NCBI RefSeq assembly: GCF_007833795.1
Contig: NZ_CP032702.1
Span: 2,914,001-2,978,000, forward strand
From: Candidatus Pantoea soli
GTDB taxonomy: Bacteria; Pseudomonadota; Gammaproteobacteria; Enterobacterales; Enterobacteriaceae
Reading direction: 5' to 3'
DNA: 64,000 nucleotides
The first letter of the stretch is position 1, and each line of letters begins with the position of its first letter. Both the position numbers and the translations under genes were made by a program. Positions 11,113-19,725 of the stretch are shown one piece after another. A model generated the notes under the pieces. That model made no database searches. It was not told the DNA's origin and saw only the letters and a list, made by a program, of their open reading frames with translations.

Positions 11113-12459
11113 TTATGTATGACGGCGCCCAAACGCCGGACGCTTGCGGTCGAACGACCAGCCGGGAACCAGATACTGCATCGCCGTGGCGTCATTGCGC
11201 GCGCCGGCCGGCAGCGAGTGATAAAGCGCACTGGCCTGCTGCAGGCGATCCCAATCCAGCTCAATGCCGAGCCCGGGTTTATCCGGTACGGCGATTTTGC
11301 CATTGCGGATCTGCAGCGGGGCTTTGGTCAGGCGCTGTTCGCCCTCCTGCCAGATCCAGTGCGTATCCAGCGCGGTGGGATTGCCCGGCGCGGCCGCACC
11401 CACATGGGTGAACATCGCCAGCGAGATATCAAAATGGTTATTGGAGTGGCAGCCCCAGGTCAGGCCCCAGTCATCGCACAGCTGCGCCACGCGCACGGCA
11501 CCGCTCAGCGTCCAGAAGTGCGGATCGGCCAGCGGGATATCGACGGCATTGAGCATCACCGCATGGTTCATCTCCCGCCAGTTGGTGGCGATCATATTGG
11601 TGGCGACCGGCAGGCCGGTGGCGCGGCGAAACTCCGCCATCACCTCGCGTCCGGAATAGCCCTGCTCGGCGCCGCACGGATCTTCTGCGTACGCCAGCAC
11701 ATCGCCCATGCCTTTGCACAGCGCGATGGCTTCCGCCAGATGCCAGGCGCCGTTGGGATCAACGGTGATGCGCGCATCAGGAAAGCGGTTTTTCAGGGCC
11801 ACCGCCGTCGCGATCTCCTCCTCACCGGGCAGCACGCCACCTTTGAGTTTGAAATCTTTGAAACCGTACTTATCCTGCGCCGCCTCCGCCAGGCGCACCA
11901 CTGCCTCTGCCGTCAGCGCTTCCTGATGGCGCAGGTGATACCAGGCGTGGCTGGCGGATTCACCGCTCAGGTAGCCGAGGTCGGTCTTACGGCGATCGCC
12001 GATATAAAACAGATAGCCCAGCACTGTGACCTCCTCACGCTGCTGGCCGTGGCCGAGCAGCTCGGCCACCGGTACGCCGAGGCACTGCCCCAGCAGATCC
12101 AGCAGCGCGGCTTCCAGCGCCGCCACCGCGTTGACGCGCAGTTCAAAGGTCCAGGCGCCGTTGCCGAAGGTGGCGAAATCCGCCGACTGGTTGCCTTTAT
12201 GCACCTGCTGCACCAGACGGTTCATGCGTGCCACCTGCTGGCCTTTGACCAGTGGGATCGCCGCCATCAGCGTCTGGTAAATGGTTTCGCCCCCTGGCGC
12301 TTCCCCCACGCCGGTATGCCCGGCGCTGTCGGTCAGCACCACAATGTTACGGGTGAAGCAGGCGTTGTGCGCACCGCCGATATTCAGGAGCATGCTGTCG
12401 TAACCGGCCACCGGGATCACCTGCATCTCAGTAATAACCGGGGTACTTTGCGTATTCAT
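11113..12459 (-). CDS. gudX: Glucarate dehydratase-related protein GudX
   Basis: Paralogue of GudD. In E. coli this protein is reported to have weaker dehydratase activity than GudD. The 448-residue product keeps the same active-site motifs: [35 protein letters not shown] and [10 protein letters not shown]. It is therefore not an obviously dead copy. The main differences lie in the 70-190 region (for example [14 protein letters not shown]), which may alter the specificity lid. It sits between gudP and gudD with about 10 bp on each side, as in the E. coli gudPXD operon. Confidence 0.94.
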   Translation of the reverse strand: MNTQSTPVITEMQVIPVAGYDSMLLNIGGAHNACFTRNIVVLTDSAGHTGVGEAPGGETIYQTLMAAIPLVKGQQVARMNRLVQQVHKGNQSADFATFGNGAWTFELRVNAVAALEAALLDLLGQCLGVPVAELLGHGQQREEVTVLGYLFYIGDRRKTDLGYLSGESASHAWYHLRHQEALTAEAVVRLAEAAQDKYGFKDFKLKGGVLPGEEEIATAVALKNRFPDARITVDPNGAWHLAEAIALCKGMGDVLAYAEDPCGAEQGYSGREVMAEFRRATGLPVATNMIATNWREMNHAVMLNAVDIPLADPHFWTLSGAVRVAQLCDDWGLTWGCHSNNHFDISLAMFTHVGAAAPGNPTALDTHWIWQEGEQRLTKAPLQIRNGKIAVPDKPGLGIELDWDRLQQASALYHSLPAGARNDATAMQYLVPGWSFDRKRPAFGRRHT

Positions 12460-12468
12460 GCGATCTCC

Positions 12469-13815
12469 TTATGCCCGATGTTTAAGTTCGATTCGCCGGA
12501 TATCGCCGGTTATCACCAGGAAGCTGAAGGCGGCAACAAAGGCGTGAATGCCGACGTAGATCAGCGCGCCCTCAAATGAGCCGCTGGTGGCGATGATGTA
12601 GCCAATGGCAATCGGCGTGACGATGCCAGAGAAGTTGCCGAACATATTGAACAGGCCGCCGCTCAGGCCGCTGATCTCTTTCGGTGCGGTATCCGCCATC
12701 ACCGCCCAGCCCAGCGCGCCAATGCCTTTGCCAAAGAACGCCAGCGCCATAAACAGCACCACCACCCATTCCGTTTCGGTGTAGTTACACATCACCATGC
12801 TGATAGAGAGCAGCATGCCCAGCACAATCGGCGTTTTACGGGCAATATTCAGCGAGCCGGTTTTGCGCATCAGGTAATCGGAGATCACGCCACCCAGCAC
12901 GCCGCCCAGGAAGCCACAGATGGCCGGAATAGACGCAACCATACCTGCTTTCAGGATGGACATGCCGCGTGCCTGCACCAGATACACCGGGAACCAGGTA
13001 ATGAAGAAGTAAGTCAGCGCATTAACGCAGTACTGCCCCAGATAAATGCCCCACATCATGCGGGTTGAAAGCAGCTGTTTGATCTGGAACCATTTCTCGT
13101 CCCAGCTCACTTTGCGCTCCGCCTTTCTGGCATCCATGTTGATCAGCGCTCCGCCCTGCTCCATGTACTCCAGTTCCGCTTTGTTCACGCCCGGATGGGT
13201 GTTGGGGTCGTGCATCACTTTCAGCCAGATAAAGCTCAGGATGATGCCCAGCCCACCCATGAACCAGAACACATGCGCCCAGCCCACTTCGGCCACCAGC
13301 CAACCCATAATTGGCGCAAAAATCACAGTGGCGAAATATTGCGCTGAGTTAAAAATGGCGACCGCCGTGCCGCGCTCCTGCGCCGGAAACCACGCGGCCA
13401 CAATCCGGCTGTTCCCCGGGAACGAGGGCGCTTCTGCCAGCCCGACCATAAAGCGCAGCAGAAACAGCGAAACCACAATGCCAAAGCCGCTGAAGAGATC
13501 GACGAAGCCCTGCAGCAGGGTAAACAGCGACCAGAGAAAGATGCTCCAGAAATAGACGCGTTTGGAGCCAAACCGATCGAGCAGCCAGCCACCAGGAATT
13601 TGCCCGATGACGTAAGCCCATGAGAAAGCTGAGAAGATGTAACCGAGACCAACCGAATCGAGGCCGATTTCCTTTGACATGGCGGAGCCGGCAATGGAGA
13701 TGGTGGCACGGTCACCGTAGTTGAATGAGGTGACGATAAATAACATCACCACAATCCAGTAGCGGGCGTTGGTCCGCTTCTGCACCGCTTCCGCTGTCTG
13801 GCTGTAACTATTCAT
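12469..13815 (-). CDS. gudP: D-glucarate/galactarate permease GudP (MFS, ACS family)
   Basis: Inner-membrane proton symporter of the anion:cation symporter branch of the major facilitator superfamily, importing hexarates. The 448-residue product has about 12 hydrophobic segments, the early motif FNYGDRATIS, the loop 2-3 motif GGWLLDRFGSKRV, and a long hydrophilic central loop (near residues 205-245). The ATG at 13815 (MNSYSQTAEAVQKR) is chosen over one 17 codons upstream because GAGTG lies close upstream and homologues start here. It is the first gene of the minus-strand run, facing garD across a 508-bp control region. GarP is a close paralogue, so exact substrate preference is inferred from the gudX/gudD neighbours. 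Confidence 0.92.
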   Translation of the reverse strand: MNSYSQTAEAVQKRTNARYWIVVMLFIVTSFNYGDRATISIAGSAMSKEIGLDSVGLGYIFSAFSWAYVIGQIPGGWLLDRFGSKRVYFWSIFLWSLFTLLQGFVDLFSGFGIVVSLFLLRFMVGLAEAPSFPGNSRIVAAWFPAQERGTAVAIFNSAQYFATVIFAPIMGWLVAEVGWAHVFWFMGGLGIILSFIWLKVMHDPNTHPGVNKAELEYMEQGGALINMDARKAERKVSWDEKWFQIKQLLSTRMMWGIYLGQYCVNALTYFFITWFPVYLVQARGMSILKAGMVASIPAICGFLGGVLGGVISDYLMRKTGSLNIARKTPIVLGMLLSISMVMCNYTETEWVVVLFMALAFFGKGIGALGWAVMADTAPKEISGLSGGLFNMFGNFSGIVTPIAIGYIIATSGSFEGALIYVGIHAFVAAFSFLVITGDIRRIELKHRA

Positions 13816-13970
13816 GATGCACTCCTGAAATATAGCGAACGCTACTTTCACTCTGACTGCATACACATCGCGTTGGGTATCAGAATGATGTTGGGTTAAA
13901 CACGGCGATTGTTGTTATGGCAAACGATGATGCGTCGTGACGAATAACCAAACGTCGAAGAACGGCAATC

Positions 13971-13976
13971 AGTATA
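13971..13976 (-). promoter_or_regulatory. Putative -10 element of the gudP-garK operon
   Basis: TATACT on the minus strand, about 155 bp upstream of the gudP ATG. No good -35 hexamer stands 16-18 bp before it (CTGTTT at best), which would fit an activator-dependent promoter. In E. coli the gud and gar promoters are activated by CdaR. Predicted from sequence only. Confidence 0.35.
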
Positions 13977-14132
13977 GGAACAGCCCGGCGGCGAAACAGT
14001 GGAAGAAAGCCCGAGTTTCGGCGTTGTGCAGAACGAATTTTATGGCATCTGCACATAAGGCTGCGGCGTGGCTCACGGAACCCCGCATAACGGCGGCAAA
14101 ACGGTGAAAAAACACACAGCGCAGGCGCACTT

Positions 14133-14148
14133 TGTGATTCCCTTCACT
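14133..14148. promoter_or_regulatory. CRP-type binding site in the gudP-garD control region
   Basis: TGTGA-TTCCCT-TCACT matches the CRP consensus TGTGA-N6-TCACA at 9 of 10 core positions and is flanked by TT and TG. It lies between the two divergent transcription units, about 190 bp before garD and about 320 bp before gudP. Catabolite control of hexarate use is expected, so a CRP site is plausible. TGCACA-type words at 14024-14030, 14050-14056 and 14205-14211 are also shared across this region and might belong to another regulator such as CdaR. Nothing coding was seen in 13816-14323. Confidence 0.55.
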
Positions 14149-14234
14149 TGTATTTGGTAAAAGCCCCCAATGTCTGCACTGAAACCGCCTTAAAGCCGGT
14201 CAGTTGCACAATGCGCAGGCGGTGACCCGCTGCC

Positions 14235-14240
14235 TATACT
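14235..14240 (+). promoter_or_regulatory. Putative -10 element of garD
   Basis: TATACT about 84 bp upstream of the garD ATG, identical to the hexamer proposed for gudP on the other strand. The nearest -35-like word (TTGCAC at 14204) is too far away for a standard spacer, again suggesting activation by a regulator. Confidence 0.35.
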
Positions 14241-14323
14241 GGGGCTGGCAAAATAACGATGACGTGACGACAGGCATTTCAGGCGCGCCGCACAGTCCGG
14301 CGCGACGAACCGGAAGGTAAGCA

Positions 14324-15883
14324 ATGAACCGACCTCAGACAGAAAAACCGCTCTATATTAAGGTGCATGACGCCGATAACGTGGCGATTGTGGTCAACGA
14401 TCGGGGCCTTCCTGCCGGTACGCGCTTCGACGACGGGCTGCAGCTGGTTGAGCATGTGCCGCAGGGGCATAAAGTGGCGCTGAGTGATATCGCCCTGCAC
14501 GGGGCTATTGTGCGCTATGGCGAGATCATTGGCACCGCGCTGCGCCCGATCGCGCGCGGCAGCTGGATTGACGAGTCGCTGGTGGCGCTGCCTGACGCGC
14601 CGCCGCTGAACACCCTGCCCCTGGCTACGCAGGTGCCCCCTGCGCTGCCGCCGCTGGAAGGCTATACCTTTGAAGGCTATCGCAACGCCGACGGCAGCGT
14701 GGGCACGCGCAATCTGCTGGGCATTACCACCAGCGTGCACTGCGTGGCGGGCGTGGTGGATTATGTCGTGCAGATCATTGAACGCGACCTGCTGCCGCGC
14801 TATCCCAATGTCGATGGCGTCGTGGCGCTGAATCATCTTTATGGCTGCGGCGTGGCGATCAATGCCCCGGCCGCCGTGGTGCCGATTCGCACCATTCATA
14901 ACCTGGCGCTGAACCCGAATTTTGGTGGCGAAGTAATGGTGGTCGGCCTGGGCTGCGAAAAATTACAGCCGGAGCGGCTACTGACAGGCACGCCGGATGT
15001 GCAGGCGATTTCACTGGATGACCGCGATATCGTGCGTTTGCAGGATGAACGACACGTCGGCTTTGGGGCGATGGTGGATGAGATTCTGCAGGTGGCAGAG
15101 CGCCATTTGCAGAAACTTAATCAGCGTCAGCGCGAAACCTGCCCGGCCGCGGCGCTGGTGGTGGGCCTGCAGTGCGGCGGCAGCGATGCCTTTTCCGGCG
15201 TCACGGCGAATCCGGCCGTGGGATTTGCCGCAGATCTGCTGGTACGCTGCGGTGCCACCGTGATGTTCTCGGAAGTGACCGAGGTGCGGGATGCCATTCA
15301 TCTGTTGACACCGCGCGTGGTGAACGAAGCGGTGGGCAAACGGCTGCTGGAAGAGATGGCCTGGTACGACGCGTATCTCAGCCAGGGACAAACCGACCGC
15401 AGCGCCAACCCCTCGCCGGGCAATAAAAAAGGCGGCCTGGCCAACGTGGTGGAAAAAGCGCTCGGCTCGATTGCCAAATCCGGCCGCAGCCCGATTGTGG
15501 AAGTGCTGTCACCCGGCCAGCGTCCGACGCAGCGCGGACTGATTTTTGCCGCCACGCCCGCCAGCGATTTTGTCTGCGGCACGCAGCAGATGGCGTCCGG
15601 CATGACATTGCAGGTGTTTACCACCGGCCGCGGCACGCCTTACGGTCTGGCGGCTATTCCGGTGATTAAGATGGCCACGCGCAGCGCCCTGGCACACCGC
15701 TGGCACGATTTAATGGATATCAACGCCGGCACTATCGCCACCGGGGAAGAAACGATTGAGCAGGTAGGCTGGCGGCTGTTTGAGCTGATGCTGGAGATTG
15801 CCAGCGGACGCAGGCAGACGTGGTCCGATCGCTGGGGGATTCGCAATCAGCTGGCGGTATTTAACCCCGCCCCGGTGACCTGA
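14324..15883 (+). CDS. garD: Galactarate dehydratase GarD
   Basis: Dehydrates meso-galactarate to 5-keto-4-deoxy-D-glucarate, the intermediate shared with GudD. The 519-residue product (E. coli 523) has an N-terminal SAF-type domain (about 15-95; [16 protein letters not shown]), then the large UxaA/GarD catalytic region with [41 protein letters not shown] and [21 protein letters not shown] precedes the ATG at a normal distance. It is transcribed away from gudP. In E. coli garD lies apart from the gud operon, so its place here completes the pathway in one locus. Confidence 0.96.
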   Translation: MNRPQTEKPLYIKVHDADNVAIVVNDRGLPAGTRFDDGLQLVEHVPQGHKVALSDIALHGAIVRYGEIIGTALRPIARGSWIDESLVALPDAPPLNTLPLATQVPPALPPLEGYTFEGYRNADGSVGTRNLLGITTSVHCVAGVVDYVVQIIERDLLPRYPNVDGVVALNHLYGCGVAINAPAAVVPIRTIHNLALNPNFGGEVMVVGLGCEKLQPERLLTGTPDVQAISLDDRDIVRLQDERHVGFGAMVDEILQVAERHLQKLNQRQRETCPAAALVVGLQCGGSDAFSGVTANPAVGFAADLLVRCGATVMFSEVTEVRDAIHLLTPRVVNEAVGKRLLEEMAWYDAYLSQGQTDRSANPSPGNKKGGLANVVEKALGSIAKSGRSPIVEVLSPGQRPTQRGLIFAATPASDFVCGTQQMASGMTLQVFTTGRGTPYGLAAIPVIKMATRSALAHRWHDLMDINAGTIATGEETIEQVGWRLFELMLEIASGRRQTWSDRWGIRNQLAVFNPAPVT

Positions 15884-15896
15884 CGTCCGCGCTGTG

Positions 15897-15918
15897 CCCT
15901 CTCCCGTGCGGGAGAGGG
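15897..15918. terminator. Strong hairpin between convergent garD and yqcA
   Basis: A perfect 10-bp inverted repeat CCCTCTCCCG-TG-CGGGAGAGGG lies 13 bp after the garD stop and 16 bp before the yqcA stop on the other strand. It can fold on both strands and probably acts as a shared end point for the convergent transcripts. There is no T run, so it is not a classic intrinsic terminator. Similar CTCTCCC/GGGAGAG palindromes recur between genes in enterobacteria, so it may also be a dispersed repeat. Confidence 0.5.
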
Positions 15919-15934
15919 CCGGCAGGCGTCAGCG

Positions 15935-16381
15935 CTACAGCAGTGAGCCCCAGTGCTCTACCCAGGGAGTGGCGACAGATTCCGGCTCCGGATGTTCAAT
16001 CGCATCCACCAGCAGCACCTCACCTACCCGCTGTGCCTGCTGCTCCTGCAGCGTGGCATCAAAGGTTTTGCCCGCCCCGCAGAAGTTCTGGTAACTGCTG
16101 TCACCCAGTGCAATCACCCCGTAGCGCAGATCGGGCTGATGGCCGATCTCATCCCGCACCTGGACGTACAGGCGGGCGATATTATCCGGGAAATCGCCCT
16201 GGCCGGTGGTGGAAGTCACAATCAGCACCACGTGCTGGCGGTAAGCCTGCCAGTCCGCCAGTGACGGATCTTCAAACACCTCCACCTCATGGCCCTGCGC
16301 CTGCAGCACCGGCTGCGCCTCTTCGGCGACCAGCAGCGCATTGCCGTATACCGTACCTGTAAAAATGCCAATCTTTGCCAT
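15935..16381 (-). CDS. yqcA: Flavodoxin-like protein YqcA
   Basis: Short-chain flavodoxin that binds FMN. The 148-residue product begins [15 protein letters not shown], where the TGTVYGNA loop binds the FMN phosphate, and has [11 protein letters not shown] and [14 protein letters not shown] for the isoalloxazine loops. E. coli YqcA is 149 residues. Its electron partner is not settled. It is the last gene of a yqcC-truC-yqcA run (12-bp gap to truC), the same arrangement as in E. coli. The MioC paralogue is the alternative, but synteny favours YqcA. Confidence 0.93.
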   Translation of the reverse strand: MAKIGIFTGTVYGNALLVAEEAQPVLQAQGHEVEVFEDPSLADWQAYRQHVVLIVTSTTGQGDFPDNIARLYVQVRDEIGHQPDLRYGVIALGDSSYQNFCGAGKTFDATLQEQQAQRVGEVLLVDAIEHPEPESVATPWVEHWGSLL

Positions 16382-16393
16382 CTTGCCGCTCCT

Positions 16394-17173
16394 TTATTCT
16401 GTCGGCTTATCCTGGACTGCCTCAGGCGCAAACTCAACCCTCGGCACGTCGGGCAGCTGATCCTGCCAGCTGAACTGCTGCAGCATCTGCTGCCACACGC
16501 GATCCAGGCCGGCACGGATCACCAGCGGCTCGCCGGTGACCGGATGGTTTAATGACAGCGCGCTGGCGTGCAGCATCAGGCGATCGATACCGAAATGTGC
16601 GGCGGCCCCGCGGTTCTGGCGCAAATCGCCGTGCGCACTGTCGCCGATAATCGGATGGCGCAGATGCGCCATGTGGCGGCGCAGCTGATGCTTGCGCCCG
16701 GTACGCGGTGACATCGCCACCAGCGAATAACGGGCGGTGGTGAATTTGCCTATCGCCACCGGCAGCTCAGCATGAGCCAGCGCCTGGTAATCGGTAACCG
16801 CCGGCTGCGGCGCGCAGGGTGCCGCTGAGAATTTGTCGGCAATTTTATCCCGCTCTTCCAGCAGCGGATAATCCAGCGTGGCCCCGCCCGTCAGCCAGCC
16901 GCGCACGACGGCATGATAGGTTTTTTGGATCTGGTGCTGTTCAAACTGCTGCGCCAGCAGGCGGCCCACCTCACTGGATAAACCCATCAGCAGCACGCCG
17001 GAGGTCGGGCGATCCAGCCGGTGGACGGTGAAAACGTGCTGACCGATCTGATCGCGCACCGTTTGCATCACCACCACTTTCTCTTTACGGTCGAGCCAGC
17101 TGCGATGCACCAGCCAGCCCGCCGGCTTGTTGACCGCCACCAGCCAGTCATCCTGGTAAATGATCTCCAGCAT
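16394..17173 (-). CDS. truC: tRNA pseudouridine(65) synthase TruC
   Basis: RluA-family pseudouridine synthase that modifies U65 in a few tRNAs. The 259-residue product has the catalytic HRLDRPTSGVLLM motif (Asp at about residue 54), RTGRKHQLRRH and a final LHASALSLNHPVTGEPL segment. It overlaps yqcC by one base in a TGATG arrangement (yqcC stop, truC start), implying coupled translation. It precedes yqcA on the same strand. Confidence 0.95.
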   Translation of the reverse strand: MLEIIYQDDWLVAVNKPAGWLVHRSWLDRKEKVVVMQTVRDQIGQHVFTVHRLDRPTSGVLLMGLSSEVGRLLAQQFEQHQIQKTYHAVVRGWLTGGATLDYPLLEERDKIADKFSAAPCAPQPAVTDYQALAHAELPVAIGKFTTARYSLVAMSPRTGRKHQLRRHMAHLRHPIIGDSAHGDLRQNRGAAAHFGIDRLMLHASALSLNHPVTGEPLVIRAGLDRVWQQMLQQFSWQDQLPDVPRVEFAPEAVQDKPTE

Positions 17174-17496
17174 CAGGCGAGGGGATCCTGGAACAGTGCG
17201 TCGAGCTGGCTCAGCGTGGCCAGCAGTGCCGTATAGCCGCGCGTTTCTGCGGGCAGCGCCACTTCATAATAGGGCGTGATCGCCATGTTGTGCGGCAGCG
17301 GTGCGCCGGCCGCGACCAGCGCCTGCATCCGCGGAATCAACACCCATTGCAGCCACTCTAATGGCTCCAGCGTGTCCAGACAGAAAGGCTGTGTGCTGTT
17401 GAAGGCTTCCGCCTCCGGCGCGTGCGTCTGCCAGTGGTCGTGCTCGCGCATTACCGCTTCAACCTGCTGCAGCCGCTGAATGATCAGGTGCGACAT
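17173..17496 (-). CDS. yqcC: YqcC family protein (DUF446)
   Basis: Small cytoplasmic protein of unknown function, 107 residues, matching E. coli YqcC (109) through FNSTQPFCLDTLEPLEWLQW and PYYEVALPAE. The frame is open six codons further upstream, but the ATG at 17496 (MSHLIIQRLQQ) is preceded by GGAGGT at ideal spacing and is preferred. It sits between truC and csrB, as in E. coli, and is co-directional with csrB, whose terminator separates them. Confidence 0.9.
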   Translation of the reverse strand: MSHLIIQRLQQVEAVMREHDHWQTHAPEAEAFNSTQPFCLDTLEPLEWLQWVLIPRMQALVAAGAPLPHNMAITPYYEVALPAETRGYTALLATLSQLDALFQDPLA

Positions 17497-17562
17497 ACGC
17501 CACCTCCAGTGCAAAATCGGGCGGCAAGCATATCACTACTCGTTTGAGGTGAAAAACAGCAT

Positions 17563-17595
17563 AAAAAAAGGGAGCACTGTATCTACAGTGCTCCC
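17563..17595 (-). terminator. Intrinsic terminator of csrB
   Basis: Perfect 11-bp stem GGGAGCACTGT / ACAGTGCTCCC with a 4-base loop, followed on the minus strand by seven T. It is nearly identical to the E. coli csrB terminator and fixes the strand and the 3' end of the RNA. Confidence 0.93.
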
Positions 17596-17875
17596 GGTTC
17601 GTTTGCAGCATTCCCGCCACCGCTGTGCTCCCTGCTCATCCATGACAACTGTTCCTGCGCTATCCGTCGCCTGTCATCGTGACATTGGTCCTTAGCATCC
17701 TGGCCCGCCACATCCCGCGTGGCTCTCATTCTCCGTCCTGGAGGTGTCCCTGACTCAATCCTGAGTGTCCTGCTTCATCCTGAAGCCTTCCGTGTGCCGT
17801 AAACTCCGTTACGTTCCTGCCACCTGGCTGACATTCTCCTGAACGTCTCTCAATCCATGGCTTCCTGCCAGTGGT
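17563..17875 (-). ncRNA. csrB: CsrB regulatory RNA (CsrA-sequestering)
   Basis: Non-coding RNA that binds many CsrA dimers and so relieves CsrA repression of carbon storage, motility and biofilm genes. On the minus strand the region holds about twenty GGA motifs, nine as CAGGA and several as CAGGATG in predicted hairpin loops (for example CTTCAGGATGAAG). It ends in a strong terminator, and the segment CGAACCGGGAGC before the stem matches E. coli CsrB. The location between yqcC and syd is the E. coli position. The 5' end is approximate: TTGTTA (17907-17902), a 17-bp spacer and AGAATA (17884-17879) would start the RNA near 17872, giving about 310 nt against 369 in E. coli. Confidence 0.93.
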
Positions 17876-18041
17876 GACTATTCTGTCAGAAACCATCGCA
17901 ATAACAAGCCGCTAACGGCGGTTAAATGAACATATCGCAGCCTGATTTTCAGAATGATGCCATAACTGCATGATTCACAATATCTTTACAAATCCAGCTT
18001 CCGTAAGTCTGCAACACGTTCCGGCGATCTCTCACACGCGG

Positions 18042-18059
18042 TGTGCGATATATCTTACA
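18042..18059. promoter_or_regulatory. UvrY-type palindrome upstream of csrB
   Basis: On the minus strand this reads TGTAAG-ATATAT-CGCACA, close to the 18-bp UvrY/GacA upstream sequence TGTAAG-N6-CTTACA. A second half-site (TGTGAGAGATC on the minus strand) ends just downstream at 18036. The centre is roughly 180 bp upstream of the predicted csrB start, in keeping with the far-upstream position reported for E. coli. The stretch 17880-18083 otherwise shows no gene. Confidence 0.6.
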
Positions 18060-18083
18060 AATGCCGGGATGAAAATCTGCATA

Positions 18084-18632
18084 TCAGTCACTAACGGGTT
18101 GTAAACCATTAAGAAACGTCTCAATCCCCGCCGCCAGTACCGTGCGTTTTTTCGTACCGGGCTGTTCCAGAATGACCTCCCCGGTGAGATTACACAGGGC
18201 AATCACCTCCTGCTCTGAGTCAGTGGTGGCAATAAAAAGGGTTGGACTCTGTTTCAGACGGCGCTTCATGACCAGGTGACCAATCAGGTTCTCCTGCAAG
18301 CGGGTAAAATCGGATTCGCTCCAGACCTGCACCAGCGAGACCGGCCGCTGCGCAAATGTCGCCGTCATATCCCCGGCTAACTGGGTGGTGTAAAAAGCGC
18401 TGATGGCCGGCTGCAGCCGGATATCCAGCGCACGCTCCACCGCGTCCAGCGTGGCGGGCAAAGTAAACGGCTGCGGCTGCCACAGCACGCGGTCCGGCAG
18501 CGTGCTGACTACGCATGGCGAAGGCACGCCCAGCAGCGCCTCGCTGGCCGGCAAATGACCTTGCTGCTGCTGCCAGTGATTAACGTATCGGGCGGTAAAC
18601 TCACGCAGTGCCTCTGCAGTTTGCTGCATCAT
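18084..18632 (-). CDS. syd: SecY-interacting protein Syd
   Basis: Peripheral inner-membrane protein that binds SecY and is thought to check proper SecYEG assembly. The 182-residue product matches E. coli Syd through [30 protein letters not shown] and the [20 protein letters not shown] segment (E. coli 181). It is transcribed toward csrB and is divergent from queF, with about 60 bp between starts. ATG at 18632 is used; the following codon is also ATG. Confidence 0.95.
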   Translation of the reverse strand: MMQQTAEALREFTARYVNHWQQQQGHLPASEALLGVPSPCVVSTLPDRVLWQPQPFTLPATLDAVERALDIRLQPAISAFYTTQLAGDMTATFAQRPVSLVQVWSESDFTRLQENLIGHLVMKRRLKQSPTLFIATTDSEQEVIALCNLTGEVILEQPGTKKRTVLAAGIETFLNGLQPVSD

Positions 18633-18694
18633 TCATCTTCTCGCGGGTGATCGGTTACACTTAGCCCCTTTGACAGGATTATGTGGTAACCGTT

Positions 18695-19540
18695 ATGTCT
18701 TCTGAAAATCGTAATTCGGCGCTCAGCGGCCTCACTCTGGGTAAGCCCACGGCTTATGTTGATCACTACGATAACACGCTGCTGCAATCTGTGCCGCGCA
18801 GCCTGAATCGTGAGCCGCTGGGTCTCTATCCGGATACCCTGCCGTTTCATGGGGCGGATATCTGGACGCTCTATGAACTCTCCTGGCTGAACAGCAAAGG
18901 CGTGCCGCAGGTCGCCGTTGGCGAAGTGGTGCTGCGCGCCGACAGCGCCAGTCTGATCGAGTCCAAAAGTTTCAAGCTCTATCTTAACAGCTTTAATCAG
19001 ACGGTATTCGCTGACTGGGGCACAGTGCGGCAGACGCTGGAGCGCGATCTCAGCGCCTGCGCTGGCGGTGAAGTCAGCGTGGCGCTGTTTCGCCTGAGCG
19101 AAATCGAAGGCCAGCCAATCGGCCACTTTGACGGCAGCGTGATTGATGAGCAGGATATTATCATTGATGATTACGGCTTCAGTGCCGATTATCTGGCTCA
19201 GGCAGCGGGCAATGAAGTGGTTGAAGAGACGCTGGTCAGCCATCTGCTGAAATCCAACTGCCTGATTACCAACCAGCCGGACTGGGGATCAGTGATGATC
19301 CGCTATAAAGGGCCACGTATCGACCGCGAAGCGCTGCTGCGCTATATCGTCTCCTTCCGTCAGCACAACGAGTTTCACGAGCAGTGTGTTGAGCGCATTT
19401 TCAATGATATTCAGCGCTTTTGCCGCCCGGAAGCCCTGACCGTTTATGCGCGCTATACGCGCCGGGGCGGCCTGGATATTAACCCGTGGCGCAGCAACGT
19501 GCCCTTTACGCCCTGCCACTCCCGTCTGGTGCGCCAGTAA
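18695..19540 (+). CDS. queF: NADPH-dependent 7-cyano-7-deazaguanine reductase QueF
   Basis: Reduces preQ0 to preQ1 in queuosine synthesis. The 281-residue product is of the long, two-half E. coli type. The QueF signature [15 protein letters not shown] is near residue 90 and the catalytic Cys lies in [12 protein letters not shown]. The end [16 protein letters not shown] is fully conserved. The ATG at 18695 ([17 protein letters not shown]) matches the E. coli start. A GTG four codons earlier (18683) has AGGA 4 bases upstream and is a real alternative. It is divergent from syd. Confidence 0.94.
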   Translation: MSSENRNSALSGLTLGKPTAYVDHYDNTLLQSVPRSLNREPLGLYPDTLPFHGADIWTLYELSWLNSKGVPQVAVGEVVLRADSASLIESKSFKLYLNSFNQTVFADWGTVRQTLERDLSACAGGEVSVALFRLSEIEGQPIGHFDGSVIDEQDIIIDDYGFSADYLAQAAGNEVVEETLVSHLLKSNCLITNQPDWGSVMIRYKGPRIDREALLRYIVSFRQHNEFHEQCVERIFNDIQRFCRPEALTVYARYTRRGGLDINPWRSNVPFTPCHSRLVRQ

Positions 19541-19725
19541 CAGTTTGCGAGACATCTCGCAGGCCGCTGCACGGACGCGCGGTTCCACTTGAGCATTCAC
19601 GGTGGGTAACGTTACTCTGAGACAGGCGCACGGGTGACAGCCAGCGTTCAAAGGATTTTCGTCACTGCGCTCAGTTCGTTAAGCGCAGCGTCATCAGTCA
19701 CGCATTGGCGTGTAAAGGAGTTCTC

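Noticed and set aside
10122..12579. Long plus-strand open frames (430-486 codons) opposite gudD and gudX
   Set aside because: They are antisense to two well-supported dehydratase genes, have His/Arg/Gln-rich low-complexity composition and match no family. GC-rich codon use produces such shadows.
17480..17695. Plus-strand frame of 71 codons across the csrB terminator
   Set aside because: It lies antisense to csrB and the yqcC start; repeat and terminator structure explain the sequence.
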